Shown here in pieces: positions 37,795 through 49,299 of a stretch of 64,000 nt of DNA. The first letter of the stretch is position 1. Each line of letters opens with the position of its first letter. The stretch comes from Hymenoscyphus infarciens. Its lineage: Eukaryota > Ascomycota > Leotiomycetes > Helotiales > Helotiaceae. The DNA lies in NCBI GenBank assembly GCA_001414345.1, contig LLCB01000143.1, positions 62,001 through 126,000 of the forward strand. Direction: 5' to 3'. A program made the translations under genes and the position numbers. The notes under the pieces were generated by a model, which was not told where the DNA came from, ran no database searches, and was given only the letters and a program-made list of their open reading frames with translations.

Positions 37795-38148
37795 TGTAAC
37801 GGCACGAAATATACACAACTACAGTAGAGGCATATGGGAGTGCGTATGGTAGAATGACGTATGTAGATGCTAGGCACTGATATGGAAGAAAACAATAACT
37901 GTCCCTCTTCTGGACCGAACATGAACGTCTATATACAAGAGGTTTTGGACAATACAAAAAGGGGTACGAAACCGAACAACGACATACGTCGGCTAATACA
38001 AAAGCCCGAACCTACGAAGTACGTCCGAAAGTCTAGACGGACGTACGGACGTACGTAACCTTCCTAAATTAGACAATGCAAAACAACAACTACTGAAACA
38101 CAGCATATGCCATGTAATCTCAGCTATACAGGACGGCATACCGTCACA
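37795..38148 (-). repeat. 3' LTR, little mutated
   Basis: 354 bp, starts TGTAACGGCACG and ends GCATACCGTCACA on the plus strand, that is TGTGACGG...CCGTTACA on the element's own strand. The best preserved LTR of the family in the window. A 63-codon frame in it (37,867-38,058) is not a gene. Confidence 0.88.
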
Positions 38149-38559
38149 TCCCCCTCCCTTAAAAAAGACTTGTCCTAAGTCTTCTCTCTCTTATCGTTTA
38201 AGGCTAGATCAAGATAGTATAAGTATTATAACATTTATCGTATTTATTAATTTTATCGTAAGCGAGAAGGTAGATCAAGGTCTAAATTGTAGCTAACCTA
38301 AGTTCAAAGATACTTTATTTTATTAAAATGTTATAAGCGAGATGTCAGTTCTAAATCGTAACCGACCCAATTTATAGATGCTTATAAAAGAGACTTCGTT
38401 TCCAATCCTTTAATATTAAAAGCATAAGCATTCGCGTTCGCTAAAAGAGTATAGTCTAATCCTATCCAGCAGGTTAGAAAAAGTTCAAAGTTTAAAAAGT
38501 TCAAAAAGTTCAAAACAGAGATAGAGGCGAATTCAACGTAGAGTCGGAAGTCGTTCGGT

Positions 38560-41340
38560 TAAGAGGCAGTAATAACTCAGTTAAGAGCTTACTTCGAGAG
38601 CGTACTAACTCGTATCTAATTCAAAGAATTTAAATAGGTGAAGTCAGAAATGAAAATTCGATGATATTATAGATAGTAATAACTTAGCTAAGAGGTTACT
38701 ATCCTTTCAAGAGCGTACCAATTCGTATCCGATTTGAAAAATTTAAATAAAAAAGGAACTTCTAGCCTAGCCAGAAGTAAAAGAAAGTAATAAAAGTAAG
38801 AAAGAATGTAAAGACTATAAGACTTAAATGTTATCAAAGTTTTACTATCTAAAGTTTAGGACAATAAAAGGGGTAGTTTTAGCTAGTCAAATGCAAAGTT
38901 AATACTAAAGTTGTCTAAGTTAAAATTATTATCCAACGTTTAGAATAATAAAAAAAAAGGGGTACAGTTTCAGGTACAACAATTATTAGTACTATTATAG
39001 GAACTATGTTACTTAGGCCTATAAGCCACCTTGTTCCCTTCAGTAATTCAGGTCTAAATCGAGGTACTTAAGGACTTATTCGAAATCGTCTTCCAATTCC
39101 GATTCCACTTTAGAAGTAGCAGAGAAAAAGTTTAAGGTAAAATTAGAAAAGATTTAAAGTAGAGTTAGAGGCGAACATCGAGAGGTAACGTTGTTATAGA
39201 TGAAAGTAATAACTTAGCTAAGAGCTTACTTCAAGAGCGTACCAATTCACATCTAATTCAAAGAATTTTTAAAATAAAACTTCTAAATCCAGCTAGAAGT
39301 AAAAAGAAAGTAAGACTCTTATCAGAGTCGGTAAGGTTTTAGCTAGTCAAAAGCGAGGTTGTAGCTAAGTTATCTAAGTTAAAATTATTATCTGATGTTT
39401 ACAATAACAAGAGGAGGGGCAGTTTCGGCTAGTCAAAGGCGAAGTTAATACTAAAGTTGTCTTAATATCCAAAGTTTAGGATAATAAAAAGGGTAGTTTC
39501 GACTAGTCAAATAAACTTAATGCCGAAGTTGTCGTATTGCCTTGTTCCCTTCAAGGTACTTAAAGACTTATTCATCTTCTAATTTCAAAGAAAGAGTTAC
39601 TGTTAGATTATAAAGAGTTTAGAGCTAAATTGGACAAGGAGGGGTATTCTAAACCGTAATACTGATATCTTATAACTCAGCGTTTTAGCGTGTCTCCTTA
39701 TCTATAGCTAAAAGATTAGACACCATTTTAGCAGTTGTAATTCCAGCGTCTCTTAAAAGTAGCAGACGCGATTCAGAGCTGAGGTGTAATCTTGTCCTAC
39801 ATATGAAAGAAGCTTTCCGATTCTAGTATCTCTCTAAGTATGGCCGTACTTGAAAAGTGACCTTTTGAAGTCGGTAAAAGTTTCTTTAGCATAATCTTCT
39901 TCTAATTCCACTTCCATTTCTTTTTGATCTTGGAAAGCATTCTGAACCGATTCTGACTCGTATCTGGGCTCTAGGTAGTTCCTAGCCAGTCCGGTTGTCG
40001 TACTCCAAATAAGGGCTTTGCGTGTCAGTTTCGGTTATCTTGCTTTTTCGTTGAGGTCGGAGGGTATTCGAAGAGGCTTCGGTGCTATGTCGGGTGAGTC
40101 GGAAGGCACCAGGGCTAGCTGTGTCTCTTGAAATTTGTTATCCGAGTATCTGAGGACAACAAAAAGGGGTGGTTCGGCTGGTCAAATGAGTTGTTACCGA
40201 ATGTTGAAAACGCTGTCTAAGTATCTGGACAACAAAAAAGGGGTGTAGTCTGATCCGTCTAGCGGGTTGGAGGAAAATTTCAAAAGTTAAAGGTGAATTC
40301 AGAGTAGAGTTGGAAGCGAACATTAAGAGGTAACGTTGTAGGTGATAGTGATGTCTCAGCTAAGAGCTTACTTCGAGGGTGTACCGATTCGCATCCGATT
40401 CGAAGAATTCAAATGAAAAAGGAACTTCTGGCCTGGCCAGAAGTGAAAAGAAGTAAAGAATGTAAAGACTGTAAGACTCTGATCAGAGTCGGTGGGGTTT
40501 TAGCTGGTCAAAAGCGAAGTTGTTGCCGAAGTTAAAAATGCTGTCCGAAGTTCGGGACAATAAAAGAGAGGGTTTCGGCTGGTCAAATGAACTTGATGCC
40601 GAGTTGTTGAAGTTGAAATTGTCCGAGTATCCGGGGACAATAAAAGGGGTAGTTTCGGCAGGTCAAAGGCGAAGTTGTTGCCGAAGTTCAAAAAGGGGTA
40701 CAGTTTTGGGTACGACATTTATCGGTACTGTCGTAGGAACTGTGTTGCTCAGGCCTGTAGGCCGCCTCGTTCCCTTTAAGGTACTTAAGGACTTAATCGT
40801 CATCTTCCGATTTTAAAGAAGAGTCGCTGTCGTATCGTGGGGAGCTCGGAGCTAGATAGAGGGGTATTCTGAACCGAAATGCTGATGTCGAATGATTTCG
40901 TCGTTTCTGAATATTCAGCTTCGGTGTCCCTCCTTATCTAAAGCTAAAAGATCGTTTACTATTTTAGTAAAGTTGTAATTCCAGCGTCTCTTAAGCGTAG
41001 CAGACGGGTTTTGGCGCTGAGGTGTAATCTTGTCCTATATATAAAAGAAGCGTTCCGATTCTAGTATCTCTCTGAGTATGGCCGTACTCGAAAAGTGACC
41101 TTTTGAAGTCGGCAAAAGTTTCTTCAGCGTAATCTTATTCTTAATTCCACTTCTATCTCTTTCAACTTTCATCTCTTTCAACCTTTGTACCGGCGGCTGG
41201 GACTCGGTTCGTAACCGCAGTCTTTTTGAATGTTCGCTGGTAGAGGTTCGAGGAAAAAGTTTAGAGTAGAGTCGGATGATGTTCGGTCGGTATCATTGAA
41301 GACAGCGATAACTCAGCTAAGAGCTCGCTTCTGAGTTTCG
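38560..41340. repeat. Direct internal repeats of the non-autonomous element
   Basis: A block around 38,960-39,925 (from GTACAGTTTCAGGTACAAC to the GACCTTTTGAAGTCGG region) recurs around 40,698-41,160. A shorter block (GCTAAGAGCTTACTTC...CAGAAGT) recurs at about 38,580, 39,215, 40,355 and 41,315. Short units like GTTTCGGCTGGTCAAA repeat between them. The larger unit matches gag of the full-length element at about 33,450-33,600. Confidence 0.7.
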
Positions 41341-41795
41341 TCCTGATGGAAAGCGTATTTTAACCGATTCGTATCCGATTCGAGATTCGAGAGTTGGGAA
41401 GTGGTAGGAAGGCATCAGGGGCAGCGGTGTCCCTTAAGCGAAAGAGGTCTAAATTTGGGCTTTTAAAGCAAAGGAGGGTCGAGTAAGGGTTGGATCGGGG
41501 AGGGTTCGGAGGTGGAGTGTTTTGTTGACTTTGGAGTTCGCTTATGTTTATGTCCTCCATCTTGTCTAACCGATCGTTTTGTCCTTTGTTTTATGCCGCC
41601 ATCTCGTCCGCCTATTATCCGCATATCGTCCGAAATTGAGAAGGTTGTCTTTTTGGGGGCTAAGCCCTTGTTGTTTCGGTATGCGGTTGTGGGTCGTAGA
41701 GGGTTCAGAGAGTTGTCTTTCGAAAAAGGGGGGTGGCTCTGGAAGGTCGTTCAACGCCTCGTGGCAGAACTGGGTTCAACATCTTCGTCGATTTA

Positions 41796-41811
41796 GGGGG
41801 GGGGGGGGGGG
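41796..41811. repeat. Poly-G homopolymer (16 nt)
   Basis: Run of 16 G inside the little-mutated part of the element interior. Confidence 0.85.
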
Positions 41812-42135
41812 TAAGGTCAGATTCGGAAGCCTTCCGGATAACTATTATAAGTCGGCTTATTCACTAAATCTAGGGTTATTAAGACTCTTAGGAAATACTT
41901 AGCGTATTCCAATCCCTTAACGTGTACTAAAACACGATTTACACCAGCTATCTATATAGACAACAAACCCTACTATTACTAGCTATCTAGGTAGTCTCTG
42001 ATTACCTAGCTATGTAAGAATGTCGTTATGATATTCTAAATCGAGGGCGAATCGACTTCTAAATAAAGAGCAGCAATAAACTCGAAAAGAGATATTATTA
42101 AGGCTATTACTAGCGAAGAAGAGTTATTATTTTTA

Positions 42136-42499
42136 TATAATAGCACGAAATACATATAACTATAATAGAGGTATATAGGAGTGTATATAGTAGAATAACG
42201 TATATAGATACTAGGCTCTAATACAAAAGAAAATAATAACTATCCCTCTTCTAGACTAAACATAAACGTCTATATACAAGAGGTTTTAGATAATACAAAA
42301 AGGGGTATAAAACCGAACAACGACATACGTCGGCTAATACAAAAGCCCGAACCCTACGAAGTACGTCTGAAAGTCTGGACAGACGTACAGACGTACGTAA
42401 CCTTCCTAAATTAGACAATACAAAACAACAACTACTGAAACCTTATATGTACGACATATGCCATATAATCTCGGCTATACAGGACGGCATGCCGTCACA
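42136..42499 (-). repeat. 5' LTR, partly RIP-mutated
   Basis: 364 bp; begins TATAATAGCACG where the other LTR has TGTAACGGCACG, and ends GCCGTCACA before TCTAG. Confidence 0.85.
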
Positions 42500-43519
42500 T
42501 CTAGCTACTTCTATTCTATACTTCTTACTCTTCTCTCTCTTTCTAACCTCTCTTTTTAACTTTTCTAGCTACTCTAATCCTTCTTTTATAATTATCCTTT
42601 CTCTTCTATTATATTCTATAAGTAAAGTTATTCTATTCTATTATATTCTAAAGAGAGAGAGTATTCTTTCTTATTCTAATACCTAGAATCGTTTAAGCGG
42701 AGAAATCTAAAACACTAGCTAGTATTATATATACTAGCTTTATAAAGTACTAGACTTCTAAATCTAAAAGAGTTTAGTTATAAAATATCTTTTAGAGTAT
42801 ACTAGACTTCGTAAGCTTTTTAAGAGTAAGCTACTAAATTATTATTACTATAGTTAATAAGTAGCTAGCTAGTTACTAGACTTTTACTAGCTTATTACTA
42901 GGCTTTTTATACTTAATTCTCTTTCTTAAAGAATCTAGATAAGCTTATATTTTATCTATTTAATAGAGTAAAAAGTAACCTTTTTTCTTATATAGTAATA
43001 ATTTCTAAGAATAATAATAATATAAGTAATCTAAGAGCTATTAAAAAAACAAGTTTATATAGAAAGAGCTCTTACTTAACTCTAATATATATTAAGCTAG
43101 ATTTTTAAAAAGAGGTTTTACTATTGATATTTACTAAAAGAACTAAAAAAGTATAAAAACTAACTTTAGTTTTAAGGTTTCTTAATTTTTTAGATAATAT
43201 AAGATATATTTAAGAAGTAGTTAATAAGTCTTAAAAGAGAGATATCTATAGAGAATTTAAGAATTTATCTAGTACTTTTCAAAAGCGGATTTTAATATAA
43301 AAGAGTAGTTTTTAAGATAATAATAGCTTAAATTAATATATTAAAACTAAATTTATCTTTAGTACTAAAGCTATTACTACTAATCAGATCTTAGACTATT
43401 ATAGATAAGACGTATTTCTTCTTTTTTAAACTAAGCTAGACTAGATAAATATTTTTTTAGCCTACTTTCTAAAAATGTCAAAGCGGTTCGTTATATGAGA
43501 GGCTGAGGAACTGAGATAA
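42500..43519. repeat. Right arm of the outer element, inverted relative to 46,639-47,250
   Basis: AT-rich, no gene. Its last 600 bp or so is similar in reverse complement to 46,639 onward, and in direct orientation to 56,200-56,425. Shared landmarks include AAACCTTAAAACTAAA (reverse strand) and TCTAGTACTTTT. Confidence 0.6.
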
Positions 43520-43529
43520 CAATATTCCA

Positions 43530-44048
43530 ACATGCGGAGAAGACTGAGAAAAGACTATTGTAGACTAGGTCTTGGATCGAACTCCGGTCAAGGTGAACAT
43601 CAGCTTCATCCAGGAGAAAAATCGCACTCTAATGACTTACGATCTGAAAGATCAGCTATCCTCCTGTACTCATTCTCCATCTCATACCTCCCATACCTCA
43701 AAATACCACCCTCCTCTTCCTCTTCCCTCTTCTCATCAACACCTTGTGACTTCGACCGGCGATGAAAGGAACAAACAATGCAACACCATGACTCCCTAAA
43801 CCATGATTGTAACACCAATCCCAATCCCAGTTTTCCCTTCAGTGGTTAGAACCGTATCCGAGTTTGGGAGCTGCTGGTGTGTTGATATCGATGTCTAAGA
43901 ACCAAGCGTTACCATCGAAGAGCTCCCCTCTGCCCTCCCAAACAAAAGCAGATCCTCATCAGTCTGCTCCACCGGCCTCGCCCTCACACTCGTTACCACC
44001 GCCCTATCAGTCGGCATAGTAGCCGTCGTGATCGTCACCGAAAACTGA
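43530..44048 (+). pseudogene. Possible 3' fragment of a plus-strand gene, cut by the transposon
   Basis: Plus-strand reading shows coding-like pieces: TPVKVNISFIQEKNRTLMTY near 43,577-43,640 and, in another frame, PSVTIEELPSALPNKS at about 43,896 followed by a single hydrophobic segment GLALTLVTTALSVGIVAVVIV and a TGA at about 44,046. This could be the C-terminal end of a membrane protein whose 5' part was lost at the transposon boundary near 43,519. The pieces are short and I recognise no family. Confidence 0.3.
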
Positions 44049-44078
44049 CTTTCGCATACCCAAAACAAGTATGTGGTG

Positions 44079-44777
44079 CTACTGCAAGATTCCTGAAATG
44101 CTTGCCTCGTTTGTGATCATCGCATTGTCTTGAAGAGCTGTTTTCATGATACGAGCAGCAGATCTATGCAAAAGATACCAAAGTGGTCTTTCGTTTTGTT
44201 CCCTTCCTTGCACTGAGTTACCTCCTTCGAGTGCGAGGACGGAGGCGCATACTGTGGGTTGGACGTGTGTAAGTGCGTTTCGTGGTTTGGCATGAAGAAA
44301 GGGATTCGTCAGATTCGATGTCTAAATCATTCACTTTTAGTATAGGATAGAGAAGAAAGCGAGCAGTTTACCTGTGACTTTTCGTTTCTTGGGCCCGAGG
44401 TCCCTATGCCTGCCTGTAGAATCACCTCGATTCTTTTCCTTGCTTATCGTCGTCGGGCTTGGGCTAGATGGGACGGTGGTCGCGCGCGTTCCACATGAAG
44501 CCGTGTAGGTATATTCTGAACGAGGCGAAGATGGTTTAGATTGCGGTGTTGGTGTTAAATTGTATATACCATTCACTGCCTCAAGTGATATTATGTAATG
44601 GTATGCCGACCGGTACAATTCATTTCCGGTCTTCCATGGTGGAAGAGATGTTGTTGGTGTGATAGATTCGAGTTTCTTTATTGCAGCAGAGATGTTTTCT
44701 TCGATTTCCTTTGCGTGGAGGTCGCGTAGAGCATCCAGATATGGGAAGGTACCTGGTTCTGGAGTTTGGGCAGCCAT
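44079..44777 (-). CDS. Hypothetical protein, structure uncertain
   Basis: Exon 1 runs 44777-44372 from an ATG in good context (accATGgc). It encodes MAAQTPEPGTFPYLDALRD, a helical stretch EIEENISAAIKKLESI, a Ser/Pro/Thr region and a basic GPKKRKVT, which looks like a nuclear localisation signal. A 50-nt intron (44322-44371, GTAAAC, TACTAA branch, TTAG) is likely. After it the joined frame gives DIESDESLSSCQ and soon stops. A frame one base away is open to TAG at 44079-44081 and looks more protein-like (TVCASVLALEGGNSVQ, ERPLWYLLHRSAARIMKTAL). So either a further splice was missed or the gene carries a frameshift. No family recognised. It is divergent from the kinase gene 280 bp away. Confidence 0.5.
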
Positions 44778-45056
44778 GGTCGGATGTGGTTGCCGAGGGC
44801 GGCTCTGAGGCCACTGTAGCCTTAGAAGCCAGGCTGGAGCTCCGGACTAGCTTAAGCCTTGGCGCTTGCTTTACGCAACCAGAATTTAAATCATATATTA
44901 TGCCTCTACCAGAACCTTAATCTCATGTTTTACCTTCCACCGCACTTGGTACATCTCCATCTCCTTATAATTTAGAAACCTCTACCATTCTAAATTCTCC
45001 CTCTGCCTACTTGCCCTTCTTGTCACTACCGGAACCCCCCATGAACAAAGGAGAAT

Positions 45057-46586
45057 TTGCGAAAATGTAGTCCAGCCTCTCGGTCCTCTTTTAGCGGCGC
45101 CGTGGAATCGATTTTGTCGAAACCACAAAGCGAACAGGCGGAATGGTCCCACTGCCTGCAATTTATGAATTTCCAGCCAAGCGACATCGTTGATAACACA
45201 CCTACAGGTGTCGATTTGAATGAATACCTCTGCATCCTTCTCCGATACCGCTTTGCCGCCCTGGACGGGTTACTATTTTCTCAATCTTGGTCGATTACCT
45301 GGCAACCCGCTTCTTGGGTGGGTTGCTGGAAGAGGTAGACCTGAGATGGAACACGGCGGCGTCGATTTGTTACTTTCTCCAGACGACGAGGCCTCGAGAA
45401 AGAGATACAGGATAAGGGGGAGGCATGCTCGATTTGACATTGTTTTGAGTTCGGGTGTCTTACAGATAACCTGTGAACAAGAAATGTTCTTAAACAACGA
45501 TATCATCGCAGCCAAGAAGACAATACCTATTACGAAACTTGATTCTACGATAACCTTGGGAGACTACATCTATCGCGTGAAAATTTCTCTAAGTACTTCC
45601 TATATAAACCAGCTTATAACATACCGCTAGGCGCGAGGCATGTAATTGATAGCCGATGGCTAAGGCCTTTAGATCCCACCTCACCTTGCTCCTACACTAA
45701 CACCTGGTGACTATATATTGAAGGGCTATACTATTAAGGCTCTATTCTCGCAAGGAGCTACGAGCATTGTTTGCTCTGGTTTTAATCCATTCGGGGAGTT
45801 TGTCGTTATTAAGAAAATCAAAAGCACAAGATGGAATAAAAATAGAATTGTCGACGAAATGAAATTGATGTGTTTAATTTGTTAACCACCACATGTAACA
45901 TCCCTATTTACATACCTATTTTTATGTATGCTGACTGATCTCTCAAGCCTCGAATCTGTACTTTTATCACCGACCTTCGAAGACCAGGCGAAATTACAAA
46001 TGAACAAGAGGTAGAGGAAGTACATCTTGTTTTCTCCCCTCTAGGGTTAGAAGCCTTTGAAAAAACGATGCAACGAAATCTCGACTCAAAATCTCGTATC
46101 GTGATCGCTACTCAAATCCTTCAAGCCCTCCAATATATCCACTCTAAAGGGGTCATGCATCGGGACATCAAACCGGGAAATACATCCACTGTCTCTATCT
46201 CCCCTCTAAATATCCAACTCATCGATTTCGGGGTAGCAACACAAACCCAAACTTCTACTGATAATGGAATTGGCACCAAAGCCTATCTTGCCCCTGAAAT
46301 AGTTGCTCTTAAGCGTCTCACCAGTTCAACACCATACGATCGATCGGTTGATATTTGGGCGGCTGGTCTTGTAATTTTAGAACTCTTTTTACCACATCTT
46401 CGACCTAATGCGATGTGGGGTATTCACATGGTTGATTTGACTGCGTTGACACACTTGACTGACTCGGTTGATAAATCAAAATTTCTACCTAAGCAGGTGA
46501 AAACGATTCTCCGGTTTATGTTGAAATGAGTGCCAGGGGATCGGATCTCCGTAGTTGAAGCGCTTGGTATTCTATGTTCAAGGTAA
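45057..46586 (+). pseudogene. FHA-like/protein-kinase gene, broken
   Basis: 45,220-45,590 encodes an FHA-like module (GRLPGNPLLGWVAGRGRPEM, RKRYRIRGRHARFD, KLDSTITLGDYIYRV). The kinase starts at about 45,700 with LTPGDYILKG and glycine loop LFSQGATSIVCSG, then FVVIKKIK with the ATP-binding Lys. A 53-nt phase-0 intron (45895-45947) leads into RICTFITDLRRPGEITNEQE. Then come the catalytic loop MHRDIKPGN (about 46,155), LIDFGVATQT (about 46,216), YLAPEI and SVDIWAAGLVILELF. Lesions: TAA at 45,883-45,885 (probably CAA), stops and a frame change between 45,628 and 45,690, a possible shift at about 45,220, and TGA at 46,527-46,529 after which VPGDRISVVEALGILCSR continues to TAA at 46,584. FHA plus kinase recalls Rad53/Cds1-type checkpoint kinases, but the sequence looks like a divergent fungal family. 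Confidence 0.75.
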
Positions 46587-47349
46587 TAAGAAACTACTTC
46601 TTCTATAATAGACCTAGATTAATCTGTGGTATAATGTTATTCTAGTTCCTTAGCTCTATAAAAGAAGAATCGTTACGCCTACGCTCGGATAAGGTAGACT
46701 AAAGGAAAGGATACTTAGTTAAGCACGACGACTCTTCTATACGAGTCTAAGATCTAATAGTAATAGCTTTAGTGCTAAAAGTGAATTTAGTTTTAATATA
46801 TTAATTTAAGCTCTTAATATCTTAATAACTACTCTCTTTTATTAAAGTCTACTTTTAAGAAGTATTAGATAAATATCTAATTTATCTATAGATATCTTTC
46901 TTTTAAGATCTATCTTAGTTTACTTAAAAAATTAAAAAACCTTAAAACTAAATTTAGTTTTTATACTTTCTTAGTTTTTTAAATATATAAATAATAAAGC
47001 CTTTTTTTTAAATACTAGCTTAATAAAAGTTAGAGTTAAGTAAAAGCTATTTATATATAAACTTATCTTTTTAATAGCTCTTAAGTTACTTCTACTATTA
47101 TTATTCTTAGAAATTATTACTATATAAGAAAAAAGCTTACTTTTTACTCTATTCTATTTTATTATAAAATAATAATCTAAACCTAGACTCTTTTCTATAA
47201 GAAATATAAAGTAGAATTAAAGCTATTTAAATATAAACTTCTTATTTTAATAGCTTTTAAATTAGCTATAGTATAACTAATATAAGAGAGAGTCTAATAT
47301 ATACTAAATTCACGCTTATTACTAAAGCGGTTATTATAAGCTCTTAGAC

Positions 47350-48030
47350 GCTCTAGCTAAGCTTCGCTCGTACTTATCTATCTTATATTCTTCTCTACTT
47401 TTATTAGTCTACTTTTATAGTTAAGTAGAGTTAGCTAAAAAGAGTATCTAAGAAACTAAGATAATATAAACGAGTATAATAAAGCTCTATAGCTACGTAA
47501 TAGAGCTTAGTAAGAGTTAATTTTTATTTTTCAAGTCTTTTCTAAGATTCTATTCTCTCTTTAGTTTAATATTCCTTTATATATAGTAATTTGTTCTAGT
47601 AATCTATATTATAATAAGTATAATTAAGTTATAAAGTAGCGTAGTTTTATAATAATCTATCTAGTAGTTAAAAAGAGTTAATATAATAATACTTAATTCT
47701 TAGTTTTCTTAACTTAGAATATAGATATAAAGTAGTAAAAGATAAATAAATAAATAAAATATAGTACTCTACTTTTTTAGATAGCTAAGACTCTATATTT
47801 CCTATTTAAAGCTAAGTAATTAAAGAAGTACTTACTTTTAAAAATTATACTTAGACTAGTTATAAAAGCAATATAAAGTCTTATAATATATATTATATCT
47901 TAAAAAAGAGATTACTTTATTAATTTCACTTATATAAAAAATACTTCTTTTTAAGCTTAGCTAATTTTTTTAAAGTTTCTAATAAGTATTATAAAGCTTT
48001 TTCTATTAGTAACTAAAAATGAAAAGATAT
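47350..48030. other. AT-rich RIP-like DNA, nothing recognised
   Basis: Stops in all frames, no termini or domains seen. Confidence 0.5.
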
Positions 48031-48034
48031 TTAT

Positions 48035-48748
48035 AATAGTACGAAATATATACTATTATAAAGGAGATATATAAGAGTATATTTAAGTAGAATAATATAT
48101 ATAGATACTAGGTTTATATAATATAAAAAGCTAAAAGCTAATATATATAATAAGTAAACTTTAGTAATTTAAGATATTAGTAATTTAAAATTACTAGCTA
48201 TTAGAATATTAGCTTACTTTTTAATAAACCTAATTAGAGAGTATATATCTATTAGTAACTTTTATAAAATCTACTTATCTTTATATATTATAGTTTATAT
48301 AAATAGAGCTAGTATAGAATTACTATATATTACTTTAGTAAATATAACCTAGTAGTTAAATATTATTTATAACTTATAGATTTATACTTTATATATATAA
48401 TAAACTTAGTTAGTTAAAGCTTTAGTAAGGATATTATTCTTTTAAATACTAAGAATTAAAACTAAATAGTTATTATTAATAGATAGTTAAAAAAAAGTAT
48501 ACTTTAGCTTTTATTATAATAGCTAAGTCTATACTAGTCGAGCTTTAGACGTCTATATTAACTATATTATTTAGTTTTAGTTATAGACTTTTATATAGTT
48601 TCACTTATATATAAAAACTCTAATTCTTTTATAGTTAGAAAAGACTAATTTAGTCTTCTTTTATATATTAGAACCTAGTAGTTATATACGTTAGTCTACT
48701 AAGTTTACTCTTATATATCTTTTTAATAATAGTATATATTTCGCGTTC
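48035..48748. repeat. Converging fragments related to the gypsy LTR
   Basis: 48,035-48,120 matches the start of the minus-orientation LTR (AATAGTACGAAATATATACT). 48,508-48,748 matches the end of the plus-orientation LTR (ATAATAGTATATATTTCGCG). The outer 80-100 bp are therefore reverse complements, giving a 0.7-kb structure with LTR ends facing outward. Confidence 0.55.
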
Positions 48749-49299
48749 TTAAATTTATAGCTTACTAATTTCTTAATATAAGTAATAATTAAAAAATTAG
48801 CTTTAGAAATATTATTTAATAGCTTATTTATTTATTCTAGACTTAAAAATAAAAATATAGTTATATATTTAAAGTAGATAAAAGAATATTAGATATATCT
48901 TTTTATATACTATAGAAAAGATATATAATAATTATTTAGATTAATTTTAAAAACTAGAACTAAATTTATAAAAAAGATATAAAAGAAGTATTTAAGTATA
49001 GATTATCTTTTATAGTTCAGCTAACTAGTAATAGAAGGTATTTAGTAAAATAGTTAGTTTATTAATATATAGACTTCTTTTAGTATTTTCCTTTTAAATT
49101 ATTTAAAATTATATATAGATCTATCTATTATATAAGTATTATATAAGACTTTATTTAAAGAATTAGTATTCTAGTATATTAGAGTTATAAAAGAGAGAGT
49201 AGATAAGAAGTGTTAAGAAACTATGTTTTAGCTAAAATAATAAAGTATAAGCTTTTTAATAGATATTTAGTATATAGAAAATAGAATAAATAAGATTAA

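Larger units (their letters stand above)
37795..42499 (-). mobile_element. Non-autonomous gypsy-type LTR element, minus strand, TSD TCTAG (4.7 kb)
   Basis: LTRs 42,136-42,499 (5') and 37,795-38,148 (3'), both in minus orientation, with 5-bp duplication TCTAG (37,790-37,794; 42,500-42,504). The 3' LTR is preceded on the minus strand by the polypurine tract AAGGGAGGGGGA (38,149-38,160). The leader next to the 5' LTR (41,840-42,135) matches the full-length element at 34,470-34,786. The interior has gag-like pieces only (for example minus-strand TSKGHFSSTAILREILESE near 41,090), repeated about twice, and no reverse transcriptase or integrase. Unlike its neighbours, 39.6-41.8 kb keeps balanced base composition. 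Confidence 0.87.
24119..43519. mobile_element. Putative outer transposon carrying the nested stack
   Basis: The left end TTATCTCATTTCCTTAGCC (24,119) resembles the reverse complement of the right end near 43,519, TTATCTCAGTTCCTCAGCC. The same terminus occurs at 46,639 and inverted at 56,425. Removing the dated insertions leaves about 1.67 kb: 24,119-24,303, 37,328-37,789 and 42,505-43,519. No transposase is readable. The left-end match is clear for only about 25-35 bp and I found no target duplication, so this element is the least certain layer. Confidence 0.4.

Noticed and set aside
37867..38058. 63-codon frame as a small gene
   Set aside because: Lies entirely inside an LTR and recurs in broken form in the other LTR copies.
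40500..41900. Several 60-110 codon frames as host genes captured by the retrotransposon
   Set aside because: They fall on internal repeats related to gag of the full-length element; no host domain recognised.
24119..43519. AT-rich block as mitochondrial DNA insertion
   Set aside because: It contains LTRs with duplications and gypsy reverse transcriptase/integrase remnants, and the AT bias matches C-to-T change at CpA rather than mitochondrial genes.
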